Assembly (NCBI GenBank): GCA_000711775.1
Contig: ARYC01017194.1
Span: 1 to 64,000, forward strand
Direction: 5' to 3'
Length of the DNA stretch: 64,000 nt
Origin: Oxytricha trifallax
Lineage: Eukaryota > Ciliophora > Spirotrichea > Sporadotrichida > Oxytrichidae
Position 1 is the stretch's first letter, and each line of letters begins with the position of its first letter. The notes beneath the pieces were generated by a model. It saw only the letters and a program-made list of their open reading frames with translations, was not told the origin of the DNA and ran no database searches. Of this stretch, positions 16,730-28,290 are shown piece by piece. The position numbers and the translations under genes were made by a program.

Positions 16730-17702
16730 TCATTCATTTAAATCTTAAAACTTATATATTTACACAAAATCTCCCTTCTCTTGCGCATACTTTAGCTTTA
16801 TCATCGCTTACTCTCTTAGCAGCACTCTTAATAAAATCTACTGTATCTATCTTCAAGTCGTGCATCAAGTGATATAGTAGAAGTTTCTTGTAGTGGCCTT
16901 TCAATAACCCCCAATATAATTCAATTCCATTGAACTGAGGACTGTAGGGAACATTAAATATAATCTCTTAGTCGGCGTACTTGTCTCTGAGTTATTGCAA
17001 GAACTTAATATATTATTCAGTCTTTATAGTACGAGGGTGGATAACATAAGTCTTGAGGCCATTATCTTCACTTATTCCTCCAAGAATAGCATGAGTTTAA
17101 ACCTTAACTTTAAATCATATACTTCTATATTATTATACCTCTTGTACCAAGACCTTGATATGAAGGTATTAAATGTGAATACTGCCTCATCAGCTTGTAT
17201 GAACTTAATGTTATTAGTAAAAGCCCTCTGCATATAATCGAATATAAAATATTTATTATCCATATAAAATGGAACATTAAAGTCAATCACTCTCTTTATT
17301 ACATTTACAGTCTTTTAAGATATTCCATTATTTTTATATATGTTTGCTATAGATTAAGCAGAGATGTGAAGCTCAGGAAATTGCCGATGAAACTTCACAG
17401 CTCTCTAGACCAGAAAGAAGTGAGCCCAGTTTTTTAGAGTCTTATTATTTATAAGATAATCGATATGATGCTGCTAAAATTTTAGAGGTCTTTTAGGCTT
17501 AGAATTAAGCTGCTAATCTTTATAAATTCAATACTAATAGACAGTGAGACTTCCAAGTTGCAGGATATTTATGGATTAGTCTTGCTATAGATGTTTAATT
17601 AAGAATAAGTTTAAGTTGATCACTATAATCATCGCATCCATAATGAAATTTAAACAATAAATCTATATATTTTTTGTCATAAACTGACCCCAAACCTCGC
17701 AT
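16730..17702 (-). pseudogene. TBE-2 DDE transposase, frameshifted and deleted
   Basis: Starts MRGLGSVYDKKYIDLL (ATG at 17702). The first catalytic region is present (QADEAVFTF). About 80 bp present in TBE-3 and coding for LFVDNLSVHKTKES is missing, so the second catalytic Asp is absent; the Glu region (PQFNGIELYWG) remains. A 1-bp insertion after LVLNL also shifts frame. Ends 7 bp from the convergent 22-kDa ORF. Confidence 0.87.
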
Positions 17703-17843
17703 ATACTCACTTAAATTACTAATATTTAAACATTAAACCCCTACATAAACCCTATTAAAACCCTAATAAAGTATGCATTAAAAGTCTACTTTCATCAATC
17801 AAAAACTCAATCAAACTACTGAAAGGGTTTTGGGGTTTTGAAT

Positions 17844-18817
17844 GCCACTGTTTAAAAAGGAGAACATTATCTTCACTTTTTACTTTACCTTGAAAATTAT
17901 AAATACCCTAACTGTTATAATCAAATTTAAAATATGATAAATAATTAATGAGCAGAAAATAGTGAAATCACAGCTATAAAGGAAAAAAAATCTGTACAAA
18001 AGCAATATGCTTCCCGGATTTTTTCCTTTCTAAAAAGCATTAGACAATGAAATTTATTTTCAGAGTTGTGAAATTTAATATAAATAGATTTGCGGGAAAA
18101 AATATTTAAAAATTGTACACAGTCGCTGATAATATAATCCCTCTCATTTGCTGTTAGAGTTTATTCACCGTAAAAAACTATCGATAAATTAATAACTTAA
18201 CATTGCTTTTAATCTTATACTTGACATATAAATTATATGACTTGGTGTTTCTACAATAACTCAGAAATTAATATTTGTGTTGATTCAGAAATAAAATTCA
18301 GTTTTACTTATTAATTGACACAAAGAAAATTTAGAGATATTTTTTTAGTATTAAATTATTATTCAGTTCTGGTAATTTTATAGTTTGCATAATAATTAAC
18401 TAAAATTAATCACCTAAACTTATTAAAATATAATTCTTCATCAATATGAATTTATGAAAGATATGAACGAATAATTAATAATTACCTATTATTTAAATTT
18501 TACAAATTGCTGTTACTAAAGATTAATTTAAAATAAACCAAAAAAGTGTAATGTGTAAATATTTGGTTTTTTATAAATAAGAAAAGTCAGCGATTTTAAA
18601 TTTTAAAAATAGTAAAAGGGAAAGAGATGTAGTAAAGTGAAGAAGAGAGCAAATTTAAAAATGGAGAATGAATATTTAAGCTTTTAAGATTTTAACATAT
18701 TAGCATGCTTGTTGTTTTTAAAATAAATAAATGAAATAATATACTGATGTTTCAAGCAATTGAGCTGTGAATATATCATTTTTGTTAGGTCGAAGTAGAG
18801 CGAAAGATTCTTAATTT
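17844..18817. other. non-coding AT-rich stretch
   Basis: Between TBE-2 and the 3' end of the ubiquitin-like gene. No gene, palindrome or tandem repeat recognised. Confidence 0.5.
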
Positions 18818-21800
18818 TCATCCTCCTCTTAGTCTAAGAACGAGGTGGAGTTCATTTCCTTCTTGAATATTGTATTAGCTAAGAGTTCTATTGTCTTCAA
18901 GTTATTTGCCATTTAAGCTCAAATTTTATTAAATTAAATAAAAAACATTTTGGATAAATTTTTCCTTAAAATATCAATCTTTATTAATATATTTTACCAC
19001 CGACTTTATAAGATAATGGCTTATATAAGTAATTTATTTCAATAAAAGTTGAAAATAAATTACAAAAGTCCTTAAATTCTTGCTTAGTTATTTTAAGGAA
19101 AAGTTATATGAATTTTGCATATATTAATTTTAAATATAATTTTATATCTAAACATTTGTAATCACATTCTAGACCCCAAAACCACTCTTCTTGTTTGATT
19201 GATAATATGAGACTATTAAAGCATTCATAATTAGGGTTTTTATAGAGATGATGTAGGGATTCAGAATTTGAATATAAGTAAATTAATTGGATTAGCGTAA
19301 TAAAAAAAATTTCACATAAGCATAGGTTTTAGAGTCATTGATTAGCTCTTAAATTTAATTTATTCGGGGAAAATTGTTTGTTTCTGTTTTATTTAATTTT
19401 TGCTATTTCATATTTAATAAGTAAACTTTCTTAGACCACTATTTATTTTATACTTATTTAGATGTTACATTATTCTTTGATTAGAATCACTCGCCTATGC
19501 AGCTAAAGAAATCGTTCTTTAACATGTCACTCTATTTTATTATTAATTCTAGAGCCCATATATCCCAAGCAATATCTCCGTCTCTCGAATCTTATTTTTC
19601 TGGATAATAACAAGGTTTTACTAAAATTATACCTAGAACATTTATTTACGCTCTTTAATCTCTGTTGAAATCGATTATTCATATTTTAAGGGTTAAAAAT
19701 AAATCATGATTTTCTCTTTAAGTTTCAATGAACATAACCAAGCTTGTGAAGCACTTCTATTCCTTCAATTATCTGTTTTTATGTAACAAACCTATAATTA
19801 GCATCTATTTCAAAATAAGAATTCTCTGTGTGTATTACTATTAAGAAGCCTTAAAGTTATATGATCTTTACCATGTAAAATAGCATCAAGCAAAATTACA
19901 TGCATACACTTTTAGAATTTCGCTCTTGATGAGGTTAAATCCTAATTTCTAAATTCCATTTTGAACTTTTCATCTGTAAGGAGGTAAATTAAAGGATAAA
20001 TCTTATAAGATATTAGTAATCAGTTTGACTATCTACTATTTTATCATTATGAGTGAAGCAGCAATCAATGCAATGATCGATGTCAAGAACTTTTAGATAG
20101 GTTTTAATTGCCTCTATCTTTTTACACCATAACTTTATTGATCTCTAAGACAAAAAATTCATGACTCCTTACTTACATCATTCTAATCTACTTCAATCCC
20201 TCTACCCTTAGTGACTCAATTGGATTTCATATTTTTTGTTGAAAACTACTTTGAAATAAATTTTCTTGCAAAATTATATATCATAGTGCTTGATGATTAT
20301 GCTTATCTTTTTAAGAACCAAAAATTAAAAAATGCTATATATTAGATACAAAGCTCTTTGAATCATAAAAAATAACTAAAAAAATTTGCTTAAGTGATTT
20401 GGCGCAAATTTGAGCTGTGATTTAAAAGCATTAAGGTTAAAGATAATTAAGATCATTCTAAGGGACTCTCTACTCTATAATAGATAGTAGATGATTAATA
20501 CGATACACTACTCAGAAATGTTAAAGGGCGTTATTCGGTTTCATGAACTTGGATATGTTCAGAGATGCTATGTTGAATCTCTTAGAAGTAGTATAAATTT
20601 ATTTCGATAGAGCTTTAACATAGGTAATTGGGACCCAATAATAGAGAAGTGGACAAACGCTCCAAATTAGTGGGATGTGTGGCAATTGGAGGTATTATAT
20701 TAGAAAGTTTTATTGAGATCATGTCTTACTTTGGTACCAAGCATGAAAAACAATCTGTAAGTTTGGCCAAGAAATGCATAAAGTAAGAAAATCTCTGCGA
20801 AGAATTAAAAAGCACGGCAGAAATCTAAAAGCTTCAAACAATCATCAGTAAAAATACGATGAGATCCTTGACCTATTAAATATAAAGGTTCAAGAAATAC
20901 ATTTTAGACAAGCATATTAAAAATTTATTTGAATTATAAACACTAATTGACATTAAGTAATCATTAAATTTTTTGAAACCTGCGTTTCTTTACTCACACC
21001 AACTCTACCCTAAAAATAAAATCACAAAATAATTTAATTAACGGGTTTTGCGTTATGAATGCTATCTTAACTATATTCATTTAATAAATAAATTAAAATA
21101 AAGGATTTATTGAAGATTAATCTTTATTGATCGGGAGGGATGCCCTCTTTATCTTGGACATAGCCTTTTACTGTTTCGATTTTTAATTTTATTTGGGGAA
21201 ATTATAATTTATCCTGCATTTTTAATAATTAAACTAAATAATATGAATTTAATTGATGTAATATTATTTATGTATATTTGTATATAGTATTTGTAAAAAT
21301 ATAGTATTTTAAATTAATATTTTAATTAAATTGTTTTAAGCATAAGAAGTTTAATCTTTTTAGCAAATTCTGAGTAAATGACAATTTAATTCTATTTAAG
21401 ATAAAAAACCTATCTTATTTTTAAACTGTTTATAATATTTACTAACTTTGTATTCATAGAAGTAGTAAACTACTTGAAATTAAATTCAAATACAAAGTGA
21501 ATATCTGCGATAATTACCAAGATTAAATTACAATTAAAAAGAATTATTCTTTTAAACATTAAAGCATTTCTTAAGTTAAACAAAATCCCTTAAACAAATT
21601 GTCATTCGACGTTCCCTGCTTTTAAAACTTGATTTCTTGCCTCCTTCACAAATAACTGTCGTCCGCTCTCTCAAGTTATCAATGCTTTTGATTGCTCTAG
21701 AGATCTCTATTATTTGCTTTTCTTAGAATTATCTACATTTAAATTTGCTGAATATCCTGGACTAATCACTAAGACCTAACTATTTTTATTTATATTTTCC

Positions 21801-21835
21801 ACTGCTCTCGCTTAGTAGTTAAAAAATAGTAATGT
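18818..21835 (-). CDS. protein ending in a divergent ubiquitin domain, split by IESs
   Basis: Three MDSs on the reverse strand assemble a ubiquitin-like C-terminal domain: QLFVKEARNQVLKAGNVE (about 21605-21665), [18 protein letters not shown] (21113-21179) and GKQLEDNRTLSQYNIQ to LVLRLRGG followed by TGA (18818-18917). It keeps the ubiquitin hallmarks [18 protein letters not shown], the Ile44-region order and terminal RLRGG, but is about 5 residues short in the beta1-beta2 region. CGA replaces the initiator, so it is not free ubiquitin as read. Upstream there is an N-terminal extension of uncertain frame (a TGA lies at about 21668), so the true start is unknown. A terminal Gly-Gly with no tail suggests it could be conjugated directly, like a ubiquitin-like modifier. 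The coding call for the last two MDSs is firm, the extension weak. Confidence 0.72.
18918..21115 (-). other. 2.2-kb IES containing a TBE relic, pointer CTT (AAG on + strand)
   Basis: AAG at 18915-18917 and 21113-21115. Removal joins QQRLIL to NGKQLED in frame. Contents: the relic TBE at 19172-21056 and short AT-rich flanks. Confidence 0.8.
19172..21056. mobile_element. TBE relic, composite of two subfamilies
   Basis: The left terminus (ACCCCAAAACC at about 19172) and subterminal sequence resemble TBE-2/TBE-3. The right terminus (ACGGGTTTTGCGTTATG, about 21041-21057) and adjacent sequence resemble TBE-1/4/5. Left half: kinase-ORF remnants on the reverse strand (about 19470-20170). Right half: kinase remnants on the forward strand (about 20400-20935). 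No transposase or 22-kDa sequence remains. Confidence 0.82.
21180..21609 (-). other. 430-bp IES, pointer TCGAA (TTCGA on + strand)
   Basis: TTCGA at 21175-21179 and 21605-21609. Removal joins KAGNVE to TVKGYVQ. AT-rich, no ORF. Confidence 0.75.
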
Positions 21836-22134
21836 GTGGCCAATTACGACAATTGTGACAAAATTTTTACAACACCCTTAAATGCTATGAATTAAAGTTG
21901 ATTAACTTTAATATCTGGTAAATATTTATATTTTTACTTAAATATTGTCTTCAACAGAGCTATAAAGAAGGAATTATCCAGGAATGAAGCAGTTTCGGGA
22001 GATCAAGGCTATTACTCATAAAAGTAAGCTAGTTATTTGGAGACTTATAATGTGTAAAAATATTGTAGGAATACATTAGATTAGGAAAAAAATTATAATA
22101 AAATCGTGGTAGTTAACTTTCTGGAAACCTAGTT

Positions 22135-22370
22135 AATATGGTACTTGTTTTGATAGAGAATTCAAAATTTGCTGGACTTTATTATTTGCGATACTTCTCT
22201 ATTGCATCCCTGAAAAGATATATATTGACTTTAATTTAGTAATAAAATTAACTAAAAAAATTACCTAAAATTAAAGTCAAGATATCTGGTTCCAGGGACG
22301 CGATAGAGGAGTATCGCAAATAATAAAGTCCAGCAAATTTTGAATTCTCTATCAAAACAAGTACCATATT
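22135..22370. repeat. foldback element 3
   Basis: Inverted repeat with outer ends AATATGGTACTTGTTTTG and its complement, arms about 95 bp (including a shared GCTGGACTTTATTATTTGCG block). Its last three bases (ATT) are the target duplication of TBE-3, so TBE-3 inserted exactly at its edge. Confidence 0.9.
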
Positions 22371-22508
22371 CAAAACCCCAAAACCCCTGAAGTTGTTTGA
22401 TTGAGTTTTTGATTGATGAAAGTAGACTATTAACGCATGCTTTATTAGGGTTTTAATAGGGTTTATATAGAGGTTAATGGTTTAAATATCAGTAATTTAA
22501 GTGAGAAT

Positions 22509-23558
22509 ATGCGAGGTTTGGGATCAGTTTATGACAGTGAATATATAGATTTATTGTTTAAGTTGCGTTATGGATGTAATGATTATAGTGATCAACTCAG
22601 ACCTATTCTAAATTACACATCTATTGCAAGACTGCTCCATAAATCTCCTGCTACTGTTAGGTCACACTGTCTATTAGCATTGAATTTAAAGAGATAGCAT
22701 CTTAATTCTAAGCCTAAAAGACCTTTAAAATTCTAGTAGCATCATATCGATTATCTTATTAATGATAAGACTCTAAAATACTGGGCTCATTTCTCTCTGG
22801 CCTAGAGGGCTGTGATGTTTCATCGCCAATTTCCTGAGCTACACATCTCTGCATAATCCATAGCTAATATCTATAAAAAGAATGGTATATCTTACAAGAC
22901 AGTCAATCGCATTAAGAGAGTGATCGACTTTAATCTTCCATTTTATAAGACTAATTTAAATTATATATTCGATTAAATGCAGAGGGCTTAAGAGCATAAT
23001 ATAAAGTTCATACATACTGATGAGGCAGTATTCACGTTTAATACCTTCATATCGAGGTCATGGTATAAGAGGTACAGCAACATAGAAGTTTATGATCAAA
23101 AGGTTAAGGTATAAACTCATGCAATCCTTAGTGGAATCAGTGAAGATAGTGGGCTTGAGACTTATGTTATCCACCCTCGCTCTATTTAGACTGAATAATA
23201 TATTAAATTTTTGCAATAGCTAAGAGATAAGTATGCTGAATAAGAAATTATCCTGTTTGTTGATAACTTATCAGTTCATAAAACTAAAGAATCAAGGAGA
23301 GAATATGAAAGGCTAAACATAACACCTGTATTTAATGTTCCTTATAGCCCTCAATTCAATGGAATTGAACTATATTGGGGCCTATTAAAAGGCCACTACA
23401 AGAAACTTCTGCTCTATCATCTGATACACGATCTGAAGATAGATACAGTAGATTTTATTAAGAGTGCTGCTAAAAGAGTCAGCGATGATAAAGCAAAAGT
23501 ATGCGCAAGAGAAGGGAGATTTTGTGTTTATAAATAAGTTTTAGATTTAAACGAATGA
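22509..23558 (+). CDS. TBE-3 transposase (Tc1/mariner-like DDE), intact
   Basis: 349 residues, no TGA before 23556-23558. N-terminal helix-turn-helix-like part (SIARLLHKSPATVRSH). RNase-H fold triad: Asp171 in HTDEAVFTF, Asp252 in LFVDNLSVHK, Glu287 in QFNGIELYWG, giving DD34E spacing. This is the TBE 42-kDa ORF. TBE transposases are known to be needed for genome rearrangement in Oxytricha, so an intact copy could be active. Starts shortly inside the left terminal repeat and converges on the 22-kDa ORF with a 6-bp gap. Many Gln codons are TAA/TAG. Confidence 0.95.
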
Positions 23559-23564
23559 ATAAGT

Positions 23565-24352
23565 TCACATATTAAATTTGCCCGTAAAGGGATTGGCTTA
23601 TCTTTCTTTTCTTCCTCTTAAGGCTTGCTTGGGCCCATGTTTCTTCTCTTAGTACCAGCACCTGCATCTATATTCATATCTTCTGGCTTTTATAAATCTT
23701 TGAAGAGTCTCTTACTCAATTCATGCTTTACATGAGACTTTCTCTCTCTGTTTAATTTGCTGCGCTCTTTCATCAAGTATATAGCAGTACCAGGTTTTTC
23801 TATAAAGATAGAAGTCTATGCTTACTTGAGATGAATGGATGCTTCTGCAGTTCCTACAGCCATGAATCACTCATTTTGATTCCCTGCTTCTCTTTCTCTT
23901 CAGGAGAGATGCTGTAGCGTTTCTTATGAGCTTCTTAAATTACTTCACTTAAGTACTCTGGTTTAAGAGTTCCAAGAACTCCAAAGAAGAAGTTTCTCTC
24001 TGGTTACTTATTTGAGAGTTGTAATTTTGATGGTAGGTACAGAGCAACATCTGGATCACTCATCGCATCATCATAGAGATTTGTCACTGAGATTTCAGGG
24101 TAGTTAGGTATCTCAATCATCTTTATTTCATTGGTCTTAAAAGCTTTTTTCTCTTCACTTAGTAAGGCTTTTAAGAATGATATTTTGTTCCTTCCTGAGT
24201 TGGCAAGAACAATCAACTATGGTTAATATATTAGTATTTGATAAAAGCTTACCTTGCTATACCAAATATCTATAGAGGTCCTCCTTACTACGAAATTTTC
24301 CTATAAATTCTTGAGATTGTATTCTCTTCATTGCATCATTCATAGACTCCAT
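23565..24352 (-). pseudogene. TBE-3 22-kDa ORF, frameshifted
   Basis: ATG at 24352 (MESMNDAMKRIQSQ). Two introns at conserved places. Five bases are missing just after intron 1 compared with TBE-2, and one base is missing near the C-terminus (KPIPLRANL instead of KPNPF), so the frame breaks twice. Core IPNYPEISV, FFFGVLGTLKPEYL and HKKRYSISPEEKEK intact. Confidence 0.8.
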
Positions 24353-24883
24353 CTTGCTTCCACTTTCTATAAATGTTTATGAAATTTAAAATTATGGATA
24401 TCCATTCTAAACTTACTAAAATATTACTACTAAATAGAGAGATCAACTGAAGGTCAACCTGAATAAGATAGTAAGAGAAAGATGGAAGAACTGTCTCCAA
24501 GTTTCAAAGTTTGACTTCCATTTTTATCAAACTTTCTCCATTAAATTGCTCCTAATAATAATTAATTTAATTAGGTGGTTATATTAAAGTTCAAAACCGT
24601 ATTAGGAGGTACATTAAAAAAATTAAATTTTAAAATCTCCCCTCCTAAATTTACAAGAACAGCTTTAGGAGCACCACCTAACTTCACAAAACACATTTAG
24701 GTGCATTTTAATGAATAAAATGGATGAATTAGTTTATAAATTATCACTAAATCTAAGAAATATAAAACTAATGTCTCGTACTCTGTTCTCATTAAACCTC
24801 TCTAAACCTTTCAGAATATGCTCTTACTCTTGTATAAAGGTAGAATTTAAATAGCTTGTATAATTATTAATAGTATTTATAAA

Positions 24884-26332
24884 ATGAGCGGTAACTTACT
24901 TAGAAAAGCGGCATTGCTTGGTATTAGCCAGCAAAAACTTTCTTTCATGAATCAAAAGAAATTTGAGACTTGCGATGCCTCTACCTAGTACGAACCTGAA
25001 ATTTTCTAACTTTAGGTATCAGACTTTGAATAGCAATTCAGTTGTTAAATAGAAATGCAGAGCTAAGAAATTTAATGCGAAGTTCCAAAGAAAATGGTTG
25101 AAGAGGAGGAGGAGAAAAAAGAAATAAAAGCATTACATTAATGTGAGGAGTGTGAGAAAAACTTCACTTATAAATCTGCTCTTAAGCGTCATATCTTAGA
25201 GCAGCATTCTAACAAGCCCAAGCTCTATCTTAAGCATGATAAGATAGATGGAAAATATTTCTGCCCTTACTGCAATAAATAATACAATCATTCAACAGAT
25301 CTAAAAGTTCATCTATAAAACCATCATGGCAAGAAGTTTGAAGTAATAGATCCAGAGACTGGTGAGGTCTTCCTTTAAAAAAGAAAGCCAAGAGACCCTT
25401 TAGAAACTTTGGAACAAAGAGTAAAGAAAGAAAATAAACTTATTAAAGCAGTAAGAAACCTCCCAGCCTCAGAGATAGTAAAAATCACTCTTAAGATGCA
25501 TGCACTTAAACTTCCAATATTGAATATAATTGACCTTAAAGAGTGTAAAGAAAGTTATCTTATCCTTGAGGATAAATTTGAGAAGAAAGTCATAACAGAT
25601 AAGTAGTTCGCATACAAGATATATCCGTTCAACTACTTCAAATGCGATGACAAGTATCAAATGGAATTCGTAAATGAATACCAAGCACTTACAAAGTCAA
25701 GAGATAGATAGTGCAGATTTATAATAAAGCTCGATGCTATTCTGCTTGCTCAAGATCATGTAGCTTTTCGTCTTCCTCTATATTAAATGACATTAAGAGA
25801 CTACATTTAAGATTAAAGGACACCAAAGTAGTTACCTCTTATTCTTACAAATGTTTGCAAAGGCATTGAGGAGCTGCACACTCTTGGATATGTTCATAGA
25901 GATTTGAAGCCTGAGAATATAATGCTTGACTTTTCACCTCTCAGAGTAGTAATAATAGATTTCAATAGATCATAGAGAGTTGAAGCTTCAGGACTTGGCA
26001 ACGTGTATGGTACTCCTGGATACTTTCCAGAAAGAGAGGACTGGAGAGATGGTGATATTAAGTGGGATATATGGGCTCTAGCAGCAATTATTTGTGAATG
26101 CGATATGGCAAGAAATGATTACTATAGCTGCAAAAGAGAGAAAGATTCAAAACAGAGAATACAGCAATATCTAGACTAGAATAAGATAAAAGGTAGAATG
26201 AAAGACATGGCTGAGTAGATAATTATTAAGCCTAATCACAGAGCTGACCATACAATAGACTAAATTGTAAGTTGGATAGGAGAGATAAAGTTTAGAAAGC
26301 TGCCTCATGATGCTAAAGTACTGTTTGAGTGA
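24884..26332 (+). CDS. TBE-3 57-kDa zinc-finger/kinase-like protein, intact
   Basis: 482 residues from MSGNLLRKAALLG to TGA 26330-26332. Two C2H2 fingers: about residues 87-108 (CEECEKNFTYKSALKRH) and 127-148 (CPYCNKQYNHSTDLKVH). The C-terminal half is protein-kinase-like: catalytic loop VHRDLKPENIM (Asp340), IDFNRS in place of the metal-binding DFG (Asp359, Asn361), activation segment GTPGYFPERE and DIWALA. The N-lobe is divergent; a Gly-rich loop and the usual Lys are not obvious to me. It is the third TBE ORF; its role in transposition is unknown. Confidence 0.93.
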
Positions 26333-26743
26333 ATAATAAAAATAAAACACTTGCATTACACACTAATTTATATTACATTATAACCCTAAACCCCTACATA
26401 AACCGTATTAAAACCCTAATAAAGCATGCGTTAATAGTTTACTTTCATCAATCAAAAACTCAATCAAACAACTTCAGGGGTTTTGGGGTTTTGATTGTCT
26501 AGGTACCGAGAAAGGTATATGACATTATTTTATTATTAATAAATTAATTCATAATTAACTTACCCAAATCAAATGAATTCCAAAAATATTGGAGTACATA
26601 ATCAAAACACCAAGACCCTTTAGTGAGGTTTATAAATTCTTTGATTTGTAGGGTATAATTGAGGTTTTATTGGGGTTAGTTGAGAAAACGCATGTGTTAT
26701 ATGTGAATTTAATGTATAATTAATGAATATTAGGTAATTTAAT

Positions 26744-28184
26744 TCAAACGAATTTTATTTGCTTGTCTTTATTATACCTCTGGAATCTTGCCCTCTTAAG
26801 TGGTAAATGTATGTTATCTAATGTTTACCTTGAATATGTTGGAGGACTGATTATTATCATCTCTACTATCTTTTTTATTTCCGTGCAAACATTCTCTTAC
26901 TTAATATGCTTATAAGCTTAACTAATTGATTATTTTTCAAACTTGTTCAAAGTAAGCCATACTTTCCATATCACTCTCTAATTTAATAGCTCCGATTGCC
27001 CATAAATCCCACTAAACAGAGCCATTAGTCTATTTCTCTCTGATTGGTAAGTATCCAGCTGTCCAAGAACTTTTGCTAAGGTTACTATCTCTTATCTTAA
27101 TGCTCTATTGAAATCTATAAAAACTACTTTTAAAGGGCAGAGGTTTATCATAAAATTTTTAGGCTTCAAATCTTTATGAACATATCCAAGTACTTGCAAA
27201 TCCTTTATACCCGTAATCATATTTGATAGTATATCATTCAAATCATCTGGGTATCTGTTATGATTTAGATAATCTCTCAGAGTCATCTCAAATTTCTTTA
27301 GCCTTAATGCGATGAAACCGAATCTTAAAATGACACCATTTAGCTTAAGCAAGTTCTTGCAATCTGTTCTCTAAGCCTTTCTAAGGATAATGTATTATCT
27401 AGCAAACTCATTTTAGTACTGCTCAATATTAAGTAGATAGCTGTAAGGATACACCATGTATGCATAATCATCGATTACAATGAGATTTTGTTTTGCAAGA
27501 ACGCTAATTTGCAAATAGTTATCAATACAACTGTTAATATCATTGCATTTAATGCAGGTATGTTCAGAGCTTTGGCTTAGAAGCATGCTAATATAGTGTT
27601 GTCTACCGGTTGAATCATCTATTCATGCAGCTTCTATCTCTTGAGTCTCTCCTGTTAATCTCTTTATGACTTAATAGTATATGACTTTCTCTTAGCAAGT
27701 ATAAACTTTTAAGTTTCTTTATCTTGAATCAAGAACTCGCTTAAGTGATGCTTTTGCATATGTTTCTTCACTTTTGCTGAATGGGTATAGGACTCCATTC
27801 AAGTTTTGCATTAATACCTGCCATCGACTTTATTATGCTTGAATAGATTTTAGCTCTACCAGAGTGTATTTCTTTGATGTGCCTCTTCAAGCTTAAATCA
27901 GATGAGAAGTAATTTTAGCATTCATCACATTAAAATGCTTAAATATTTTCTACTGGGAGATGTCTTTTAACTCCTCAACATCTTTGATTATAGTTTAAAC
28001 CCATCTCTTCTCTCTTCTTCATGATATATATTTCTTGATCAAACATCTCTGATTCAAACTCAAGAGCTTTAAGCTCTTGCTCCTTTTCAATGTAGATGAT
28101 CTCTGGCTTCTTAGTTTAGCCAAAGTTTAGCTAAGATTATCCACTGCCAAGAGAGACTGCTTTGCGATATAAGTTAAACGCCAT
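26744..28184 (-). pseudogene. TBE-4 57-kDa zinc-finger/kinase ORF, decayed
   Basis: ATG at 28184 (MAFNLYRKAVSLGSGQSQ) but TGA and frameshifts follow within about 70 codons (GLNYNQRC then stop). The kinase part at 27092-27352 reads LGYVHKDLKPKNFMINLC, so the catalytic HRD is HKD. Ends KIKFV-type before TGA at 26744-26746. Confidence 0.82.
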
Positions 28185-28290
28185 GTTTAAATTCAAATTT
28201 GAAAAATTTATTATTGATAAGTAAAACTTCTCTGGGCATCACTAACATTGTATAGGAGCTAGCACTGCAACAACAATTGTTGATTCTTAC

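Larger units (their letters stand above)
13222..17840 (-). mobile_element. TBE-2, complete but decayed
   Basis: The left end (13222) is a degraded C4A4 repeat (CAAAACAAAAAACCC); the right end is GGGTTTTGGGGTTTTG ending at 17840. AAT flanks both sides (13219-13221, 17841-17843). Termini match TBE-3, defining a second subfamily. Order: kinase ORF (-), 22-kDa ORF (+), transposase ORF (-). All three are broken, and a 534-bp foldback is inserted in the kinase ORF. The inter-ORF stretch 15390-15938 holds only AT-rich sequence with short direct repeats. Confidence 0.92.
22371..26493 (+). mobile_element. TBE-3, complete, best-preserved copy
   Basis: 4123 bp from CAAAACCCCAAAACCCC (22371-22387) to GGGGTTTTGGGGTTTTG (26477-26493), flanked by ATT (22368-22370, 26494-26496). 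Long imperfect inverted terminal repeats of over 100 bp. Order: transposase (+), 22-kDa (-), kinase ORF (+). Transposase and kinase ORFs are fully open; the 22-kDa ORF is frameshifted. The stretch 24360-24880 between ORFs is non-coding. Confidence 0.96.
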
